Below are positions 48,715 through 58,078 of a DNA stretch of 64,000 bases, one piece after another. Below the pieces are notes generated by a model that ran no database searches, had not been told where the DNA came from, and saw only the letters and a program-made list of their open reading frames with translations. Within the stretch, counting starts at the first letter, position 1, and every line of letters begins with the position of its first letter. The DNA comes from Cliona cf. orientalis. Taxonomy: Eukaryota > Porifera > Demospongiae > Clionaida > Clionaidae. The DNA lies in contig OZ005694.1 in NCBI GenBank assembly GCA_963930775.1, forward strand, positions 7,123,054-7,187,053. The letters run 5' to 3'. The position numbers were made by a program, and so were the translations under genes.

Positions 48715-49740
48715 ATGACATTGTGCTAAGTGTTTGCTGCCTTCATTTTAAATAATATGAACTCTCACACTATATATGTAATATTAATACCGTAAATCGG
48801 GAATTTTCGTTGTTAACATATTTTCGTAGTCCGTTCTAGCTACGAAAATTAAACACGCGAAATTTAATGCATGCATATTCATAACGTTAATGTATACGGT
48901 AAGGGGTCGCCGCCTACGAAAATTATTTAACACGAAAATTTACCCCACGAAATATTTTTAACACGAAATTTTCGCAATTTACGGTATATGCCAGTGTATA
49001 TACAATGTTGTTAACTTACTGAGCTTCCTCTCCCGTCACCTCCGACACCCTCACTACCCATCCAGCCTCACTGTTTCGTATCTTTACTTTAAGGACCACT
49101 TCTGAAATATAGAAGTTACTTTCTTCTATGAATGTGCTTGGATGCACCATAACACCGATCACTCCATCTAAAAAGTTTATGAAATTATTAACAAGGGCCA
49201 TATATATATAGACTCCTAAAGGAGAAGAGGGCAAGTAACTGTATGCTATTATGCCCTGTGTACCTAGCAAAATTCAAATCCACCCTGAATTAAGCTTATC
49301 AGGATCTTGTCCAGGGGCAATTCTAGGCTTTATGCTTGGGGATTTCTAAGCTATAGATGCATGTATGGCTTTGTAACACTTGAAGCTGCCTATATATAGC
49401 AGCTTTCTGCTAGGGGGTACTCTCAACAAGGCTGGGTTGGCTATCCAGAAGTACATGAAATTTTATACTGATACCTTGCTTTTGCCTTTTTGGAGATGGT
49501 TTTAAAGTGGTAAAATCTAGTTTCAGTTATAGCTAGCTAGCTACCTAGCTATATTCAACACTCAAGACTGTACTTACACATGGAGAGAGCATTAACGATT
49601 ATGGAATGCTCAGCTGTTTCCAGAAACCTAGGAAACCCCCCTAAAACGCCCATGTTGTCCACAGGCATATTGCAGTCCATGCAGAGGTTATTATTCCGAG
49701 CGAAACGAGGTTTATACTGCGAGATCGTATACGGCTTCAA
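44660..49740 (-). CDS. Helicase-like P-loop ATPase of the 21-kb element (~990 aa)
   Basis: Eight exons on the minus strand: ~49,740-49,578; 49,167-49,020; 48,586-47,749; 46,914-46,653; 46,594-46,382; 46,266-45,972; 45,891-44,911; 44,736-44,660. All are GT-AG with matching phases and no internal stop. An N-terminal LCMDCNMPVDN segment comes first. Exon 3 has the ATPase: Walker A IGPKNAGKSTAATTLLSLMG, hydrophobic-DD Walker B TVFDDPDD, sensor-like IVTLNLDRM, and an Arg-finger candidate SRVVLIPFER in exon 4. The layout is closest to DUF927/superfamily-3-like helicase ATPases; not MCM, not AAA of known type. Exon 7 is a Ser/Thr/Gln-rich 26-aa repeat tail; the protein ends FGKRRRKS, a possible nuclear signal. 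It lies tail to tail with the OB-fold gene (95 bp between stops). The 5' end is uncertain: first ATG in frame is 49,680, with open frame upstream to a possible acceptor near 49,787. Confidence 0.75.
44758..44799. repeat. (AG)n microsatellite
   Basis: About 42 bp of AG repeat in the last intron of the ATPase gene, just upstream (in gene orientation) of the final exon's acceptor. Confidence 0.95.
44935..45775 (-). repeat. 78-bp coding minisatellite in ATPase exon 7
   Basis: About 10-11 near-identical 78-bp units, each encoding a 26-residue variant of TSTSIATPSTTQQQ followed by TLSHIGDGTIVK. The unit length is a multiple of three, so copy-number change keeps the frame. The antisense strand is also open over the whole array, which is a by-product. 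Confidence 0.93.
48683..48713. repeat. (GT)n microsatellite
   Basis: gtgtgt tract of ~30 bp in the intron upstream of the ATPase core exon. Confidence 0.9.
48789..48988. repeat. MITE with TACCGTAAAT ends
   Basis: ~200 bp, inverted ends taccgtaaatcgggaatttt and complement, rich in TTTTCG/CGAAAA. Lies in an ATPase intron. Confidence 0.75.
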
Positions 49741-50329
49741 TATGTTACGTAGTTTTGGCGAACTGCACTCACTCTAGGCTCTAAAGTGCGACAGGTATCT
49801 TTTATACTTTTGTGGCAGTGCAAGTATTGTGTCACTCGCAGTGTGGTGCTGAACGGTGAGGCGAGTTCCCTGACTGGCACATGGTCGCAATCACACGCAT
49901 GTGCTATAGACGTGCGCGCCAGGAGGCAGTCCCTACTCATATCTCATGATTCGCTGAGCGAGGATCGCTATGATGGAGTTATTTACAGAATACACAAAAG
50001 AGGAACTTGAAGAAAATGTAGCTGGCAGTGATATAGCTAAGTATATAGTGGTGAAGCAAGTGCAGACTGCGTGAAGGACAGCCAGAATAAACTGGCAGCC
50101 TGAGTGTATCGCTAATTAAATTACCGCCCGCCCGCATGTATAGTGTTGGGATATGGATGTGGCTGATGCTATAAACTATGAATGTAGCCTCGGTTTGCCT
50201 GGCCTAAATTATAGTTACAAACCACTGTAAGGTATGAGTTTTGCCCAGGTGCCTAGTTACATGCCCTCTTCTCCTAGAACAACCCCCATTGAGGTGACGC
50301 CGTAGAACACCTCCCCCATGCATGTCTAT
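49741..50329. promoter_or_regulatory. Upstream region of the ATPase gene
   Basis: Contains a locally GC-rich stretch (49,850-49,960) and a short plus-strand frame from 49,971 (MMELFTEYTKEELEENVAGS) that could be a first exon of a divergent gene, with a possible donor near 50,040; no continuation was found. Promoter role is inferred. Confidence 0.3.
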
Positions 50330-51059
50330 GGGCTATTCCAGTTAATAAAGATACACCCCCATGGAAGAACACTATCACGTTTCCCCCCATGACAATAATT
50401 AAAACCACCTAAACACCCTCAAGACTAATTTATGGCACACTTACCCTGATGACAATTTAATTGAAGCCACTTCACCCCTCAAGACGTCATTATGAATACA
50501 CTGGGTACCCTCCGGACTAATTATGGGTATATATTATACATTTACCCTTATGACAACTTAATTAAAGCCACTCCCCCCCCCCCCCCCCCAAGACGTCATA
50601 ATGACTACACTGGGTACCCTCTGGACTAATTATGGGTACATTAATTGTACCCTGATGACAACTTATAATTAATTGAACCCCCAAGACGTCATAATGAATA
50701 CACTGGATACCTTCCGGACTAATTATAATAATATTAATATACTTCCTTCACAGGTGAAATTAGCAATGATGGCTATTATTTTATTCCATAATAATATGAT
50801 TATTATCTCAAGCATTTTTGAATTGACATTACAGTGTCCATAGGGCACTGAGAGGTAGTGTCGATAGGGAGCTGCTAAATGGATGATGTCTGGGGTATTA
50901 CCCTTTAATTAGCAGAAACAATAAGGTAATTGATACTGTGCTTGAAGGGAACCACTGCAAAAATGGTAGGGGATTACTATTGAAGAATTGAATGTGTCCG
51001 TGGCACAGCCAAGAGAATTAATGCATTAAGTATATTACAATAATATAGAACAGCATGAC

Positions 51060-52200
51060 TGGTGGATTGTAAGCTATACAAGACCTTAATTGGGGTGCAC
51101 AAGATGCATGATCGAATACACCCCAGGTAAGGTCTTGCATACAACGTACTAGTTAAGTTTCTCATGACTCCTCTCATCATTGGCCTACCCAGTGGCAGAG
51201 GATGACGGGGGGAGAGACGCAGTGGATGTGTCACATGTCTACCACAAAAGGGATCTATTAAAGGACTATTATGCAAGGGGGGCACATGCCCCTGATGCCC
51301 CCCTGGTTCCGCCACCTATGCTACCCTATGATCACCAATACCCCTCTGGTATCCAGTAATTTGCCTATAAGAACTTCTGTTGCTAGGCGATGGTCAACTA
51401 CGTACTGTGTACTGTATAGTCCATAATAATAATAACTATTATTATGGAGATTGTATGTGGTATTATGTATCTAAGTGGGTATGTGGTGTTATGTTACTTG
51501 TCAATGAGTGTGTGAGGGGATACAATAAGTTATAGTTATATGGCAGGCAGGCCAATACAAGATAATGGCTGCCATATAACTGACCTTGACATAGGAATTT
51601 AATTAGTACCTATTAATTCTTTTATATTGAGCACAGTGTCACTGTGTACACTAACATGAACCTGTTTGAGACTCTAATCTCTGTATTGGAGAATATTCTG
51701 CCACTATTTACCTTGGCAATTATGTGTTTGAGCTGTATGATATTAGGGTATTAATTTGATGTGATTATTAGGCTAGGTATGTATTATGGATTATGAGGGT
51801 ATATATGAGTATGTGTGATGTGATTGATAATACTCAATTGCGATTGAGGTGATTAGGGTACATTGTATTATTATTATATTGATCAATGATGGAATGGGTA
51901 TGTGTATGAGTCAATGAAGTGATAGTTTAATTGGGTATGTTTATGAATAGTTTGGAGGTATTAGAGTGTATGGATATTTGTTGATAGTTGCTTAGCAACC
52001 AAAGTTTTTATGGGCAATTTGCCGGCTATGGGAAGGGGTTGAATCATCATAAAGTAGGCCAATGATGAACAGAGGTCAACTACCAATAAAATAGTTATCT
52101 GCCAGTAATTGGGGTGCATGAGATGCATTCTGCCAGTAATTGTGGTACATTCGACCATGCATCTCATGCACCCCAATTACTGGCAGATAACTATTATATG
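51060..52200. repeat. Two copies of the ttgctaggc/gggtgcat MITE family
   Basis: One copy near 51,060-51,410 (reverse) and one near 51,960-52,200 (forward, with a small duplication of tgccagtaattg). Both share the gccggct core and a palindromic end (gcatgagatgcatggtcgaa-like) with the copy split by the ISL2EU element. Confidence 0.7.
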
Positions 52201-52800
52201 TATACTAGTTAATTATTTGAGAGTGTGATGTGATTAGGGTATGATATGATAATATTATGTATGTGTGAAGTGATTAGGGTATGTATGAGTTGTTTTTAAG
52301 TGCTATGTGATTAGGGTATGTGTGATGTGATTAGGGTATTACAATAGAGTGTGACCTTTGAAGCTCTGAGTTTGAGAGTGAATGCTGTCTGAGTACATTG
52401 TATGTCATATAAATTTGGGGAATGTGTTTAAGAGTATGATGAGATTGGAGCATATAATAGGTTACCAGTGAGCTTTGCAAACTCAAAGCAGTAACTTTTA
52501 TGCAGCAGTGGACAGGTGTGTACATAGTGACATTCACACTTTCCTTATAAGGAAGGTGTTAACCCAAACAGACTAATTATGTGCACCGCTAGGGCTGCAT
52601 CACTCCATCTGTGGTGGAGCTTCACATACACAATCACTAACTCCATTGCACACACTGCATGATCCTGAATTGAGCTAGAGCCTCAGGAAAGTATAGATCA
52701 AGTACTGCTGTTGGCCAGCTTCATTCACCACCCCTTCCCTCTCTTTGTGGATACTTTAGTAGTACACCAGCCAGACCCTCTAGCTCCTCCTTGTTTATTT

Positions 52801-52820
52801 TCTATTACTGGGGGGGGGGG
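52801..52820. repeat. Poly-G tract
   Basis: About 19 consecutive G, one of several G/C runs in the window (also 27,080, 30,395, 36,507, 50,575). Confidence 0.95.
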
Positions 52821-53165
52821 GGGGGGGGATATGAGTCCTCAGCCATAATTCCTGATAGCTCTATCTTACTAGCATACCAACAGTGCCATTCTCCCTGTGA
52901 TATGCTAGTGGAGATAATAGAATGTTATTGTGAATATGGCCTATTAGTATATGCTATTTACCTAAACTTACATACTGGTATTCTGAAGGGGAAGCTTGGC
53001 TAAGGGGTCAGAGTTGCATACAGAGGAGGGGGGCACTGGTTTATACATGTAGCTTAAATCGATTAACTTAATGAGTAATGATCACTATACTTTCTTGCTG
53101 TTGCTAACACCTGTCCTCGAGTTTATTATAGCTAGTTCACACTTGCAATTGTATGAAACATATCA

Positions 53166-53384
53166 GTGGCGTGTCCAAGGGGGGGCTCCGGGTGCTCGAG
53201 CACCCCCCTCAGCTCTGGCACAACAACCAGATCAGTAGCTCAGTGGCAACTCTTTATGCTGATAATCAACAACTGGTAGCCAGAACCAACAATGAACTTA
53301 AAATTCGCTTTGTAAGCAACGTTTTGGGCGCCGTGGCCTAAAATTTAGCACCTCCCTCCTTCAAATTCTGGACACGCCACTGCA
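53166..53384. repeat. hAT-like MITE
   Basis: Inverted ends CAGTGGCGTGTCCA and TGGACACGCCACTG bound ~220 bp. Same terminal style as the MITE at 56,878-57,231. Confidence 0.75.
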
Positions 53385-53767
53385 TATTTAGCTGTCACAA
53401 CAAAGATAGCTAATTATAATATTATTATAATAAACAGTACCTCACTATTCACCTCTCGACAAGTGGCATAATATTAGGTAAATTTTATAAAATCTTCTGG
53501 AGTTTTTGAGCTCAACAAGTAGCATCTCTAAAACATTACAATACAGAAACTAGAGAAACATGGCAAGGCTCAACTGCTATAGTTATGCACATGTATGTGT
53601 ATACGCACACCATGTGCATACAGAGTCATAACCCCTAGAAAAAATCATAATATTATGCAAATAAACATGATTGACATAGCTAGTCCATGACAAACAGAAT
53701 GAGCACTGGCCCAAGTAAGCCCTATGACAATACTTGAGCACATACTTATCATTAATTAGTATAGGTA

Positions 53768-53918
53768 ATAGTGAGGTTGTATGTTGAATTTGGGTAAAAT
53801 AGCACTCTGAAATAGGTATTTGGTTCAAAAATGTACGAGCGATAGCGAGTACAATTTGATGAACCAAATGCCTATTTCAGAGTGCTATTTACCCAAATTC
53901 AACATACAACCTCACTAT
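53768..53918. repeat. 151-bp near-perfect hairpin
   Basis: Arms atagtgaggttgtatgttga ... and complement, about 65 bp each, with a short loop containing cgagcgatagcgag. A foldback MITE or RNA hairpin source. Confidence 0.85.
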
Positions 53919-54520
53919 CACAGGCTAATAGTATACATACACAAAGTCAGATAGGTATTTCAACTCAGAATGGTATTTCAAACTCAGGTGCCTATTTCAC
54001 TTGTAATACTTGTAATTGGTATACAAGATTTGTATACATCAAAGTACAAGTATACTATTATTATGGTAATGGGGAGAGTTTGTTTGAAGGATAGCTTGGA
54101 TTAAATTAATACCATATAGGTAAAAATATTGGCAGTCACATAAGTTAGGCAATTTGGGTCCCAATGGCGCATTTCACACTATTCAGCACTTTAAATTGAT
54201 TTTAAATTGGCGGTTATGGTATGGTATCGCTATAATATTATCTTATACTCTCTTGTTATTATGTGTACATATATTACATGCATGCAGATCAGAATTTAAT
54301 TTAGAGGCATACCATCAACCCACCCAATTTTATTCCCTGCCAAATTTTCCAGCTCTACGGTATTACGTAATTCTCCATAGGGATATTTATTAGCTAAGTC
54401 GACAATAATATAAATTATGTCCCTAAGGGGTCGATCTATATCTTTAGGGATAAATTATAAAACCAAAATCATGATGTAAATTAAAGCTAGGCTGTGTATC
54501 AGTATGTATCCAAATAATTG

Positions 54521-54890
54521 TGAACCGCTCTGAGAAAAGGGACCACTCGGGATAAAATTTTATTTTTTTTACTTTACCAGAAACTATAGGATTTTGGCTT
54601 CATATACATATTGATATGCTATGTTTATATAGTTGCAAATGTAAACTATCGTTATGGGCGCAAACAATTTCTCGGACACATACAATTTAATACAAAATTA
54701 TACGCATTTTCCGAAAATCGAATATTATATCTATCTGTGTATATAAAAATGGTCATAATTCCACTTGTGATCAATATAAATTTTTATGAAACTTGCACCA
54801 TTGGATTCAGCACACACAGATCAATCCTTGCTAAAAACTCATTTTTTATGAAATATCCCGAGTGGTGCCTTTTCTCAGAGCAGGTCACGA
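54521..54890. repeat. MITE with ctctgagaaaagg ends
   Basis: Inverted segments ctctgagaaaagggaccact and the complement (gtggtgccttttctcagag) ~330 bp apart. No ORF. Confidence 0.7.
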
Positions 54891-55701
54891 TTAGTCTGAA
54901 CGGGTAGCTATATCTGACCCCTTTTGTTTATCCTATATTTATCCTGGTATGCACAGACATACTCTAGAGCTAGGATATATGTGATAGTGTGGTTCAATAC
55001 TTCTACAGTAGAGTAGAATTCTCTGTATAATATTATTCCGAATTGGGACAGCTTAATAAGGTGTCCTGATCAAAAGTGTTCTCATTTCTGGGGTGGCACC
55101 TTTCTAGCTATACGTTGCTGGAACCATGCATGGTGTCCTGATTAAGGGAGGTTTCATCATTTCAGGGATGTCCTTATAGAGGGGTTCCATGCACTGTATA
55201 CTATAATAATATAGCACTGTGATACCATGGTTGTGGGAGCATCTGAGATGTATATGTAATTTAAGGCTGATGAGTAAATTATTTGGTTATTATTATTCAG
55301 TGTTTCCCCCAGCATACCTGAATCAGGGTGGGCCACCCGGCTTGACTTTGGGCTAATTGGATAAACATCAAAGAAATGGGTGGAGTTTAAAGCCACAACT
55401 TAATTAAAACCCTATGAATATCATTAAGCACCCGGTTTGGATTCTGTTCTGGGGGAATCCCTGATTATTAATAATTAATTGTATGATTTGATTCTCCCTC
55501 ACTTCTTTAAAATACCCATCTACCCATCAGACAAATTATTAATCTAATTTAAGATACCCATCAGACAAATTATTAAATGTTATTTTGAGCCCATAAGACA
55601 GAAATTAGATTCTCCAAAAAAAAAACCCTGAAGACTAATTAGTGTTCTTCCATGGGGGTGTATCCTTATTAACTGGAATAGCCCTATAAGTATTTTGAAT
55701 T

Positions 55702-55926
55702 CTCACTTTGCACAGACACTGGCCGACAGCGACTGAAACGGCCGCCGCCAGGCGTGGAAGGCCGTGAACTTCCGGATCCGCAGCCTGACACACAACTCCC
55801 TGCCTCGATATCCAGCAGTTCAGTGTCGGACTCGTCGAGGTCGTCCTGGATCATTCTTAAAACTTTTCCTTTGAACGGTGCGAACAGAACGGCAGCTGAG
55901 TTTGTTGTAATACGAGTTAGACGCAA
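55702..55926 (-). CDS. Orphan 5' exon inside the right array
   Basis: Open minus-strand exon beginning MRLTRITTNSAAVLFAPFKG, acidic middle (DDLDESDTELLDIEAG), then a Gly/Ser/Arg-rich part (STPGGGRFSRCRPVSV) and a donor A|GTGAGA at 55,701. It is GC-rich like other first exons. It may be the 5' exon of the ATPase gene, from which it is separated by the TAT-flanked element 14 bp beyond the donor, but the phases do not match directly, so at least one exon is missing or the idea is wrong. Confidence 0.35.
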
Positions 55927-56494
55927 TGCGCATGCGCATCACGCCACTACCGAGAACAGTTGACAGTATTGTAGTCTATGAGAGAACAGTTGAGAACACA
56001 GAGTACATGGAGAACTGGAGAACAAGGAACACTGGACACATCAGCATGCAGTATTAGTGACCATATTGTAGTCTATGAGAGAACAGTTGAGAACACAGAG
56101 TACATGGAGAACTGGAGAACAAGGAACACTGGACACATCAGCACGCAGTATTAGTATTATAGTGACAGTATTGTAGTCTATGAGAGAACAGTTGAGAACA
56201 CAGAGTACATGGAGAACTGGAGAACAAGGAACACTGGACGCATCAGCATGCAGTATTAGTGACCGTATTGTAGTCTATGAGAGAACAGTTGAGAACACAG
56301 AGTACATGGAGAACTGGAGAACAAGGAACACTGGAAACATCAGCAGCACTATAGTATATATGGTGACAGTATTGTAGTTTCTGAGAGAACAGTTGAGAAC
56401 ACAGAGTACATGGAGAACTGGAGAACAAGGAACACTGGACACATCAGCATGCAGTATTAGTATTATTATAGTGACAGTATTGTATAATTATATT

Positions 56495-56768
56495 AGGCGA
56501 GGCAAACTAAATTCACAGTTTATCGTCACAGACTTTTCGATTTTGCATGCGGGCGGGCGGTCATTATTCAGATTTCAAACTAGTAAAAGAGTCTAGGTTC
56601 GATCTCGCGATCGCCGAGGCCACGCCCTTCAATTGCAGCGATCGAGGGGGCGGGGCCAAAGTGCCATATAGTTGCTGTATACAATCTGAAATATGAAATT
56701 TTTTGAGAAAGTCTGAAAATCCATGCGGGCGGTGACGATAAACTGCGAATTCAGTTTGACTGGCCTTA
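56495..56768. repeat. MITE in the right array
   Basis: Inverted ends ggcaaactaaattcacagtt / aactgcgaattcagtttgac bound ~270 bp with gcgggcgg near each end. Confidence 0.75.
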
Positions 56769-56877
56769 TAGTCTATGAGAGAACAGTTGAGAACACAGAG
56801 TACATGGAGAACTGGAGAACAAGGAACACTGGACACATCAGCATGCAGTATTAGTATTATTATAGTGACAGTATTGC

Positions 56878-57231
56878 AGTGGCGTAGGCAGGGGGGGTGC
56901 TCAGGGGGCTCGAGCACCCCCCTCTGCTCTTGGCCTAGTCATGCCTAGCCTTCACATAGTCCATAGAACAGCCTCATCCAGCACCCCCTTGGCTACTCCA
57001 AACTATCATCTACTACAAAAAACAGCTTAGAAGATAGTTAGAAACTTATCTCATCCCAAGATTCGGCCGAAAACCTTGAGCTAGCTCGCTAGCTACATTC
57101 AGAACGCGTTCTCTATGACAATTTGAACTTCGACCTTGACGGTTAATAAGTGGGCGTGGCTTAAAATTTTGCGCGCGCGCTTCGCGCGCGTACTCCAGCA
57201 CCCCCTTACCTAAAATCCTGGCTACGCCCCT
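56878..57231. repeat. hAT-like MITE in the right array
   Basis: Ends CAGTGGCGTAGGCAGGG and CCTGGCTACGCCCCTG, ~350 bp. These ends are common in animal hAT MITEs. Confidence 0.75.
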
Positions 57232-58078
57232 GTATTGTATATATTATAGTCTATGAGAGAACAGTTGAGAACACAGAGTACATGGAGAACTGGAGAACAA
57301 GGAACACTGGACTCATCAGCATGCAGTATTAGTATTATAGTGACAGTATTGTAGTCTATGAGAGAACAGTTGAGAACACAGAGTACATGGGGAACTGGAG
57401 AACAAGGAACACTGGAAACATCAGTAGCACTATAGTATATATGGTGACAGTATTGTAGTTTCTGAGAGAACAGTTGAGAACACAGAGTACATGCATGGAG
57501 AACTGGAGAACAAGGAACACTGGACACATCAGCATGCAGTATTAGTGACCGTATTGTAGTCTATGAGAGAACAGTTGAGAACACAGAGTACATGGAGAAC
57601 TGGAGAACAAGGAACACTGGAAACATCAGCAGCACTATAGTATATATGGTGACAGTATTGTAGTTTCTGAGAGAACAGTTGAGAACACAGAGTACATGGA
57701 GAACTGGAGAACAAGGAACACTGGACACATCAGCATGCAGTATTAGTATTATAGTGACAGTATTGTAGTCTATGAGAGAACAGTTGAGAACACAGAGTAC
57801 ATGGAGAACTGGAGAACAAAGAACACTGCAGTACTATTATAGTGACAGTATTGTATACTATTATAGCTATACGAGAACATAATATAATTACACGCGATGG
57901 GCCGCGGGCGCGGGCGCAGGTGAATAGATCACGTGATGCTATAGTGACGTATATACGTATAGTATTATTCAGGAAAACCTTCTCTCGCTAACGGTTACTT
58001 AACTAACTGTTACGCAAAGCTCGATCTTCGCGATACTACACTGGCGACGAGGAGTGGACTTACTTCGCTGCACGTACG

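Larger units (their letters stand above)
50330..55684. mobile_element. 5.36-kb TIR element with TAT duplication, no transposase
   Basis: Inverted ends of ~45 bp (GGGCTATTCCAGTTAATAA then gatacacccccatggaagaa) flanked by TAT on both sides (50,327-50,329; 55,685-55,687). The interior has tandem gacgtcat/gggtaccctc repeats (50,400-50,730) and several smaller MITEs, but no readable protein. Probably non-autonomous or decayed; a 3-bp duplication could fit Harbinger or CACTA-like enzymes. Confidence 0.7.
55965..57865. repeat. Right subterminal minisatellite array
   Basis: The same ~100-bp unit as at 37,150-38,640 but reverse-complemented (gagaacagttgagaacacag, tacatggagaactggagaac). About 12-14 units, interrupted by two MITEs. 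Confidence 0.95.
36979..57999. mobile_element. 21,021-bp Mutator-like element with foldback-style ends
   Basis: Inserted in the 5' LTR, with an 8-bp direct duplication TAACTAAC (36,971-36,978; 58,000-58,007); the 3' LTR has it once. TIRs of ~80 bp (36,979-37,055 and 57,911-57,999) share ttagcgagagaagg and catcacgtgatctattcacc. Inside the TIRs, inverted minisatellite arrays lie at both ends. Genes: MULE transposase (-), OB-fold protein (+), P-loop ATPase (-), plus an orphan exon near the right array. The duplication size and the transposase agree with Mutator. The architecture recalls Foldback/NOF-type elements (established knowledge, recalled). Confidence 0.88.

Noticed and set aside
36979..57999. 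Maverick/Polinton giant transposon
   Set aside because: Size and TIRs prompted the idea, but there is no protein-primed polymerase, adenovirus-like protease or capsid gene, and the duplication is 8 bp, not 6.
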